Assembly (NCBI GenBank): GCA_003532555.1 | Contig: DOEU01000024.1 | Coordinates: 1-12,083 of the forward strand | Direction of reading: 5' to 3' | Origin: Verrucomicrobiota bacterium | Lineage (GTDB): Bacteria > Verrucomicrobiota > Kiritimatiellia > Kiritimatiellales > Pontiellaceae | DNA length: 12,083 nt | In this document: positions 7,426-12,083 of the stretch, piece after piece | How positions within the stretch are numbered: the first letter of the stretch is position 1 | Layout of the letters: each line of letters starts with the position of its first letter | Translations under genes and position numbers: made by a program | Notes under the pieces: model-generated | Database searches by the model: none | What the model was told of the DNA's origin: nothing | Seen by the model: the letters and a program-made list of their open reading frames with translations, nothing else

Positions 7426-8991
7426 TTGGAAGCAAATCGTATTCTTCATTCTGCAAGAACCGTTGGGGGTTTTACGCTCCTTAGCCGCTGCTTTGGCTTG
7501 GTTCGTGATATTCTTATTGCCTATCACCTCGGCACAAGCTTGCTTGCTTCCGCCTTTTTCGTCGCCTTCACTCTCCCCAACCTCTTCCGCCGCCTCTTCG
7601 GAGAAGGTGCTCTCTCCGCCGCCTTCATTCCTCTCTTTATCGAAACGAAAGAAAAAGAAGGATCCGCCGCCGCCTGGAAGCTAGCACAACGCGTCGGCAC
7701 GTTGCTCACCCTACTCCTTCTTCTCATCACCCTTGTCGGGATGGGCTTACTCACATTGGGACTTCAACTCGAAACCCTCAGCCCCTCCTGGCATACTACC
7801 CTCTCACTTGCCCGCATTATGTTACCCTACCTAATCTTCATCTGTCTCGCAGCCCTAAGCATGGGGCTGCTCAATGCTGTTGGGCATTTCACTATCTCTG
7901 CCTTTGCACCCACCTTGCTGAACTTAACGCTCATCGCCACTCTAACGTTGTTCTTTCCCCGAATTTCTTGTCAACCTGATCAGATTCATCTCTTAGCATG
8001 GAGCGTCCTTATCGCCGGCCTCCTCCAACTCGGAATTCAGCTTCCATCCCTATCAAAACAAGGGGCTCGTTTCAGACCTACTTCATTCCATCAAGACCCA
8101 AGAGTTAAAAAGATGCTTCTCCTTATAGGACCCGCCGCCCTAGGGGTTGCCGTCACCCAATTCAACGTCGTTATCGATCGCCTTCTCGCACTCTGGATTG
8201 GAGACTGGGCTCCTGCCGCCCTGTTCTACAGCGAACGCATGATATACTTTCCACTCGGCTTAATTGCTACCGCCCTGGGAACAGTCCTCCTCCCCACCTT
8301 CAGCAACCAAGCTGCACAAGCCGACCGAACTGCCATCTCAAGCACCCTCACCACCACGCTTCGACACATGCTTTATATTATGATCCCAGCCGCGGTCGGG
8401 CTTCTCTGGCTTAGCTCACCGATTCTAACAACCCTCTTCAACTGGAAAGGTGCCTTCGATGCTGACTCCACCTACCTCGCCGCACGAGCCCTCGCCTGCT
8501 ATGCCCCCGGACTCATCATTTTTAGTGCCGCCAAACTCATCGTCCCCGCCTTCTACTCCCTCCAAGACACCCGCACCCCTGTCCGTATCGGCATCCGCGT
8601 CGTCGGACTCAACCTGCTATTCAATCTCCTCGCTGTCTGGCTCCTACCCACATATTGGAAACACGCCGGCATGGCTGCTGCCACCGTACTCGCTGAAGGT
8701 ATTGGTATGCTGCTTCTCATCTATAAACTAAACAAACAACTGCCTCCCTTACCCAGCTGGTCACTCATAACCGACGCAGCTCAACACCTCGGACGCGCCC
8801 TCATCATGGGAGCCCTTACCGGACTCTTCTTTAGCTTCGTGCTTCAACTCCTCCCCTTTGCCGGGAAGATAAATCAACTCATCGCCCTCACAAGTGCTAT
8901 AGCCTTCGGAATCACGATCTACCTTCTCCTCTCCCGCTCTCGCCCTGAACAACAGAAAATCATCCAAGCCATGCGCCGTAAATTGAAGTGA
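7426..8991 (+). CDS. murJ: MurJ (MviN) lipid II flippase, TTG start
   Basis: A polytopic inner-membrane protein (521 aa, about 14 hydrophobic segments) of the MOP superfamily that flips lipid II for peptidoglycan assembly. The N-terminus matches MurJ: LLSRCFGLVRD (18-28, containing the two conserved arginines), FFVAFTLPNLFRRLFGEGALSAAFIP (split here as 44-57 and 58-69), and later YSERMIYFPLG with the conserved central Arg. No ATG fits; the start is TTG at 7426 with GAGAGG at 7415-7420, 5 bases upstream, which places the N-terminus where family members begin. The family Asp before AFFVAF (Asp39 of E. coli MurJ) is Ser42 here. The gene diverges from lpxC across 90 bp. Another frame starting at TTG 7421 in this stretch is a shadow. 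Confidence 0.93.
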   Translation: MEANRILHSARTVGGFTLLSRCFGLVRDILIAYHLGTSLLASAFFVAFTLPNLFRRLFGEGALSAAFIPLFIETKEKEGSAAAWKLAQRVGTLLTLLLLLITLVGMGLLTLGLQLETLSPSWHTTLSLARIMLPYLIFICLAALSMGLLNAVGHFTISAFAPTLLNLTLIATLTLFFPRISCQPDQIHLLAWSVLIAGLLQLGIQLPSLSKQGARFRPTSFHQDPRVKKMLLLIGPAALGVAVTQFNVVIDRLLALWIGDWAPAALFYSERMIYFPLGLIATALGTVLLPTFSNQAAQADRTAISSTLTTTLRHMLYIMIPAAVGLLWLSSPILTTLFNWKGAFDADSTYLAARALACYAPGLIIFSAAKLIVPAFYSLQDTRTPVRIGIRVVGLNLLFNLLAVWLLPTYWKHAGMAAATVLAEGIGMLLLIYKLNKQLPPLPSWSLITDAAQHLGRALIMGALTGLFFSFVLQLLPFAGKINQLIALTSAIAFGITIYLLLSRSRPEQQKIIQAMRRKLK

Positions 8992-9015
8992 GTTGAACCA
9001 TCTAAACGATGGACT

Positions 9016-9043
9016 TTGCTTTCCGCCTTGCTATGCTTATATC
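9016..9043 (+). promoter_or_regulatory. Possible promoter for argC
   Basis: In the 72 bp gap after murJ, TTGCTT (9016-9021) is followed after 16 bases by TATATC (9038-9043). A TGCTATGCT string (9029-9037) could instead act as an extended -10. Start of transcription would fall just before the argC ribosome site GGGGAG (9051-9056). This is a weak match, and read-through from murJ is equally possible. Confidence 0.25.
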
Positions 9044-9063
9044 TTTAGTTGGGGAGATAAACT

Positions 9064-10113
9064 ATGATTCAGGCAAAAATTGTAGGCGCAGGTGGATACG
9101 GCGGGGCTGGTATCACCGAACTCCTACTCAAACACCCACAAGTTGAGATTGCCTGCTTGGTCAGTCTTTCCGATACCGGTTATTCCATGAGTGATGTATT
9201 CCCCCATTTGCGCGGTTTTTGCGACCAAACCATTGTATCACCCGACGATTCTAAAGCTACCGAAGCCTACGATCTAGTCATCTACTCCACCCCCGATGGA
9301 GTCGGCATGCAATCCGCCGCCGATGAAATTAGCAAAGGAGCAAAAGTGATCGATTACAGCGGTGACTTTCGATTCAATACTCCAAAACGCTATGCAAGCT
9401 ACGCCAATTTTTTGGGTAAAGACCCTGACCACGCAGCCCCCGAGTTGCTCCCTACCACCCAGTACGGACTGCCTGAACTGCACTCACTCGGTACTGATCA
9501 ACAACTCGTTGGCAACCCCGGTTGCTTCGCTGTCAGTTGTATTCTCGCCCTTGCTCCTGCCGTCAAAGCCGGTATCATCGACCTCAGCTCAATTATTTGT
9601 GACTGTAAAACCGGCATCTCAGGAGCTGGCAAAAAGCCTAGCCCCAGTTTTCACTATCCCAGCCGATATGACAACATGAACGCCTACCGTCTCAGCGGCC
9701 ATCAACACATAGTAGAGATCGAACAAGAACTCGGTCTACTCTGCGATCAAGAACTCCAGATCACCTTCACTGCTCAAGCTGTTCCCGTCTGCCGAGGTAT
9801 CATGAGCGTCTGCTATGCTGATATAAAAGAAATCGATATCAATACCGCGCTCGATATCTACCGTACCTTCTATCCTAAAACCGGATTCGTCCGCGTTCAA
9901 CCCGCCAACCAACCCGCATCGATCGCAGATGTTCGGGGAACTAACTACTGTAACCTCACCGTCGATATAGATGAACGAACCCAACGGCTAAGAATCGTCT
10001 CCCACATCGATAATTTAATGAAAGGCCAAGCCGGTAACGCTCTACAAGTGCTCAACCATCTCTATGGCTTTGAACCAGATACCGCCCTCCAACACCCTGG
10101 GCAATATCCTTAA
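9064..10113 (+). CDS. argC: N-acetyl-gamma-glutamyl-phosphate reductase
   Basis: ArgC (349 aa) catalyses the NADPH-dependent reduction of N-acetylglutamyl-phosphate to the semialdehyde, the third step of arginine synthesis, in the cytosol. The Rossmann loop GAGGYGGAG is at residues 8-16. VIDYSGDFRF (95-104), QYGLPEL (133-139) and the active-site GNPGCF with Cys154 follow. Further family blocks are KTGISGAGKKPS (182-193), SGHQHIVEIEQEL (211-223, with conserved His213) and VPVCRGIM (240-247). Length fits the long (about 345 aa) ArgC type. The ATG has a strong GGGGAG site 7 bases upstream. No other arginine gene is in the window; a small ORF and alr follow in the same direction, so a mixed operon is likely. 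Confidence 0.96.
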   Translation: MIQAKIVGAGGYGGAGITELLLKHPQVEIACLVSLSDTGYSMSDVFPHLRGFCDQTIVSPDDSKATEAYDLVIYSTPDGVGMQSAADEISKGAKVIDYSGDFRFNTPKRYASYANFLGKDPDHAAPELLPTTQYGLPELHSLGTDQQLVGNPGCFAVSCILALAPAVKAGIIDLSSIICDCKTGISGAGKKPSPSFHYPSRYDNMNAYRLSGHQHIVEIEQELGLLCDQELQITFTAQAVPVCRGIMSVCYADIKEIDINTALDIYRTFYPKTGFVRVQPANQPASIADVRGTNYCNLTVDIDERTQRLRIVSHIDNLMKGQAGNALQVLNHLYGFEPDTALQHPGQYP

Positions 10114-10130
10114 TCACTGGAGAAAAAACT

Positions 10131-10283
10131 ATGAATGAACAACCCATAAATCCCTCTGTAAAAAAGACTGTATCCCTCAAAGAGTTTCCCCAACTAAAAG
10201 ATGCTGAAGCTCAAAAACAACATAATCAAAACGTCAATATTGAATCCCGTGCCTGGCGCGAAAAAAACTTTTATCACCGATAA
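10131..10283 (+). CDS. Small hypothetical protein (50 aa) between argC and alr
   Basis: A short open frame of 51 codons including the TAA stop. It begins MNEQPINPSVKK and ends AWREKNFYHR. The ATG has a good ribosome site, GGAG at 10119-10122 with 8-base spacing. It starts 17 bp after the argC stop and ends 21 bp before alr, filling the gap neatly in the same direction. The product is hydrophilic and highly charged, with no cysteine, no hydrophobic segment and no signal peptide. A KEFPQLKDAEAQKQ stretch (residues 17-30) could be helical. I do not recognise the family. Position and ribosome site support a real gene, but at this length coding by chance cannot be excluded. Confidence 0.6.
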   Translation: MNEQPINPSVKKTVSLKEFPQLKDAEAQKQHNQNVNIESRAWREKNFYHR

Positions 10284-10304
10284 ACATAGAGACCTTCACC
10301 ACCT

Positions 10305-11411
10305 ATGAAGAACTATTTAACCGCCTCTATTTCAGCCTCCGCGGTTCAACACAACCTGCAAGAACTTCGTAAAATAATTAACACCGGCGTTCAACTCTGT
10401 CCCGTTGTAAAAGACAACTGCTACGGACACGGACTTAGCCTACTCTATCCTACCCTCGCTAAACATGCAGACGGTTTCATCGTCGCATCTCCCTCTGAAG
10501 CACTAGAAATTAGATCCTACGGATACACCGGATTCATCCTCTGCCTACTTTCTGCTTATTTTGATGAAACCGAAATTCAAGAAGAGCTCATCCGACAAGA
10601 AGTAACACAAACCGTGATGTCAAAAGCCGCCCTCGAAGCTGTCGCCGGTGCCGCAAAACGCTGCCAAAAAACCGCCCCTATTCATCTTAAAATTGATAGC
10701 GGTATGGGGCGCCTCGGTGTTACTGCGTCTCAAGCCAAGAATCTCTTCTCACTCATCGAGAAAAACCCCCACATTCAACTTACGGGTGCCTATACCCACT
10801 TCGCTTCTTCTGATGACCCCGACGCAACCTACATGCACCAACAGCTAAACACCTTTCTCGATACACTCCCCAAAAATAACGCTCTCATCCGACATGCTGC
10901 CAATACCTCTGCCTTGATCCATCAGCCCGATACCCATCTCGATCTCGTCCGCCCCGGACTTTCCGTCTATGGTTGCCACTATGCAGAACACCTAAGATCA
11001 AAGATCGATCTCCAACCCTGCATGAGCGTTCATGCCCAAATCATTGCCATCAAAAAAATGCCCTCTGGCAGTTTTAGCGGATACGGGAGAACCCATCAAT
11101 ATTTGCGTGATAGTCGGGTGGCAGTCGTACCGATTGGCTATGGTGATGGTTATTTTCGCTCACTCTCCAATCAAGCCATTGTACACATTCATGGAAAACC
11201 CGCTGCCGTCTGCGGGCGCGTAAGTATGGATCAAATGACGGTTGATATCACCGATCACCCTCAGATAATGATAGGCGATCCCGTTGAAATAATCTCTGCC
11301 GATGCCACCGCTCCGAATAGTGTAGAGAATCTCGCTAAAATCGCCCATACCATTCCTTATGAGATCACGTGTCACATGGGCCGTAATCTTTACCACAAAC
11401 TCGTCGACTAA
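10305..11411 (+). CDS. alr: Alanine racemase
   Basis: A PLP-dependent enzyme (368 aa) converting L- to D-alanine for peptidoglycan. The PLP lysine is Lys36 in VVKDNCYGHG (34-43); most family members have KANAYGHG, so Asp replaces the usual Ala. Other landmarks are KIDSGMGRLG (129-138, containing the Lys that is often carbamylated), the RPGLSVYG block (216-223), the second catalytic base Tyr260 in GYGRTHQ, and VPIGYGDGY (275-283) followed by GRVSMDQM (304-311). All key residues are present. The start codon ATG 10305 has only a weak AGAGA about 12 bases upstream. Alternatives do not improve this, and the protein aligns from its first residues. It follows the small ORF by 21 bp and probably shares its transcript. 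Confidence 0.96.
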   Translation: MKNYLTASISASAVQHNLQELRKIINTGVQLCPVVKDNCYGHGLSLLYPTLAKHADGFIVASPSEALEIRSYGYTGFILCLLSAYFDETEIQEELIRQEVTQTVMSKAALEAVAGAAKRCQKTAPIHLKIDSGMGRLGVTASQAKNLFSLIEKNPHIQLTGAYTHFASSDDPDATYMHQQLNTFLDTLPKNNALIRHAANTSALIHQPDTHLDLVRPGLSVYGCHYAEHLRSKIDLQPCMSVHAQIIAIKKMPSGSFSGYGRTHQYLRDSRVAVVPIGYGDGYFRSLSNQAIVHIHGKPAAVCGRVSMDQMTVDITDHPQIMIGDPVEIISADATAPNSVENLAKIAHTIPYEITCHMGRNLYHKLVD

Positions 11412-11571
11412 ACCTCCTTCCATTTACTCTTTTGAAACAGCTTCTTGATTCCCTAACTCTTGAATGTGCGTCCGTATTTATTTATTTTGTTTAGATCAAA
11501 CTGTTTCCCAAAAAACTTGATGCCTAAATTCACCTACTTATAATGCTGCGTTCACAAAAAACGGAAATGGT
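11412..11571. other. alr-leuC intergenic region with inverted repeats
   Basis: No gene is seen in these 160 bases. They are AT-rich with pyrimidine tracts. GAAACAG (11434-11440) pairs with CTGTTTC (11501-11507), and inside them TTGAT (11445-11449) pairs with ATCAA (11495-11499), giving a nested inverted repeat with a loop of about 45 bases. It lies between the alr stop and the candidate leuC promoter. It could be part of alr termination, an operator, or chance. Confidence 0.4.
11518..11544 (+). promoter_or_regulatory. Candidate promoter for leuC
   Basis: A perfect TATAAT at 11539-11544 lies 27 bases before the leuC ATG. TTGATG (11518-11523) precedes it with a 15-base spacer, or CTTGAT with 16. 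The predicted transcript would begin near 11551 and have a leader of only about 20 bases, too short for a classical leucine attenuator peptide. Control, if any, would act at the promoter or upstream. Confidence 0.45.
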
Positions 11572-12083
11572 ATGGGAAAAACACTCTTTGAAAAAATTTG
11601 GGATCAGCACGTTGTCACCGAACTTCCCGGTGGTGAAGTACTGCTATACATTGATCGGCACCTCATTCATGAAGTAACCAGTCCGCAGGCATTCGAAGGT
11701 TTGAAGCTGAATAATCGCCCCGTACGCCATCCCGAACTAACCTTTGCAACCACCGATCATAATGTACCAACCGACAGCCGAACCGAGATAACCGATCCGG
11801 TTGCACTCACCCAAGTCAATGCACTGGAAAGTAATTGCGCCGAACACGGTATTCGCTTCTATGGTATGAATTCTGAAAAACAGGGTGTTGTTCATATAAT
11901 CGGTCCCGAGCAAGGAATCACTCTTCCCGGAACTACCATAGTTTGCGGTGACTCCCACACAGCCACGCATGGAGGCTTTGGCTCGATTGCCTTTGGCATC
12001 GGCACATCAGAAGTTGAACATGTGCTAGCTACACAAACCTTGCGGCAAAAAAAACCGATGCAATATCGGGTCGAGTTTACCGG
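11572..12083 (+). CDS. leuC: 3-isopropylmalate dehydratase large subunit, 5' part (cut by window edge)
   Basis: The first 170 codons of LeuC, which with LeuD isomerises 2-isopropylmalate to 3-isopropylmalate in leucine synthesis. The frame is open to the window end. It shows the family start [15 protein letters not shown], then [19 protein letters not shown] (26-44), [11 protein letters not shown] (57-67), [10 protein letters not shown] (111-120), the substrate/cluster-region block [13 protein letters not shown] (125-137), and [17 protein letters not shown] (141-157). The three [4Fe-4S] cysteines lie in the missing C-terminal part and cannot be checked. The family length of about 465 aa means about two thirds is outside the window. 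The ATG has only a weak GGA about 6 bases upstream. It has its own candidate promoter and a 160 bp gap from alr, so it may begin a leu operon. Confidence 0.96.
   Translation, partial: MGKTLFEKIWDQHVVTELPGGEVLLYIDRHLIHEVTSPQAFEGLKLNNRPVRHPELTFATTDHNVPTDSRTEITDPVALTQVNALESNCAEHGIRFYGMNSEKQGVVHIIGPEQGITLPGTTIVCGDSHTATHGGFGSIAFGIGTSEVEHVLATQTLRQKKPMQYRVEFT

Noticed and set aside
7336..7527. N-terminal extension of the lpxC reading frame up to an ATG at 7527
   Set aside because: It would run through the divergent murJ start and its N-terminal codons. ATG 7335 has an AGGAAG site at good spacing, and the extension has no family match.
7421..7684. Alternative plus-strand frame inside the murJ 5' end
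   Set aside because: Low-complexity proline/serine product out of frame with the clearly conserved murJ.
8450..8731. Out-of-frame ORF within murJ
   Set aside because: Composition is proline- and serine-rich, as expected from C-rich codons read in another frame; no ribosome site or homology recognised.
8998..9012. CCATC-TAAAC-GATGG hairpin after murJ as a terminator
   Set aside because: Five-base stem with no following T-run; likely chance.
11737..11970. Antisense ORF inside leuC
   Set aside because: Shadow of strongly conserved LeuC sequence.
1..12083. CRISPR array, tRNA/rRNA genes, insertion sequences or phage genes
   Set aside because: No regularly spaced repeats, cloverleaf sequence, transposase-like protein or flanking repeats were found on either strand.

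Overview
The window looks like ordinary core chromosome of a Gram-negative (diderm) bacterium. It encodes an LpxC-family lipid A enzyme, a MurJ lipid II flippase and an alanine racemase, plus tRNA modification, amino-acid biosynthesis and a two-subunit ABC exporter. Several proteins, especially LeuC, remind me of Verrucomicrobia or related PVC-group bacteria. That is recall, not a search, so the lineage is tentative. I see no mobile element, CRISPR array, phage gene, tRNA or rRNA, and genes are tightly packed.

Layout, left to right. Positions 1-163 are AT-rich and non-coding. A two-gene minus-strand unit, fnr then miaB (2184 down to 164), pairs a flavin reductase with a radical-SAM tRNA methylthiotransferase. 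It diverges from two overlapping plus-strand genes (2269-5867) for a heterodimeric ABC exporter with one degenerate and one canonical ATPase site. These run convergently into a second minus-strand unit, an lpxC-like gene followed 4 bp later by yjbQ (7335 down to 5886). A 90 bp divergent gap separates lpxC from murJ, which starts with TTG at 7426. Then follow argC (9064-10113), an unannotated 50-residue ORF (10131-10283), alr (10305-11411), and the first 170 codons of leuC (from 11572), which runs off the right edge.

Functionally, LpxC, MurJ and Alr serve the envelope (lipid A, lipid II transport, D-alanine supply). ArgC and LeuC serve arginine and leucine synthesis. The Fnr/MiaB pair makes sense because radical-SAM enzymes need a low-potential electron supply.

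I did not find a convincing new multi-gene system. The points most worth checking are the LpxC homologue, in which several normally invariant active-site positions look altered; the small ORF between argC and alr; the MurJ substitution at a normally acidic position; and the fnr-miaB pairing. C exceeds G on the plus strand in genes of both orientations, which suggests a replication-linked skew.
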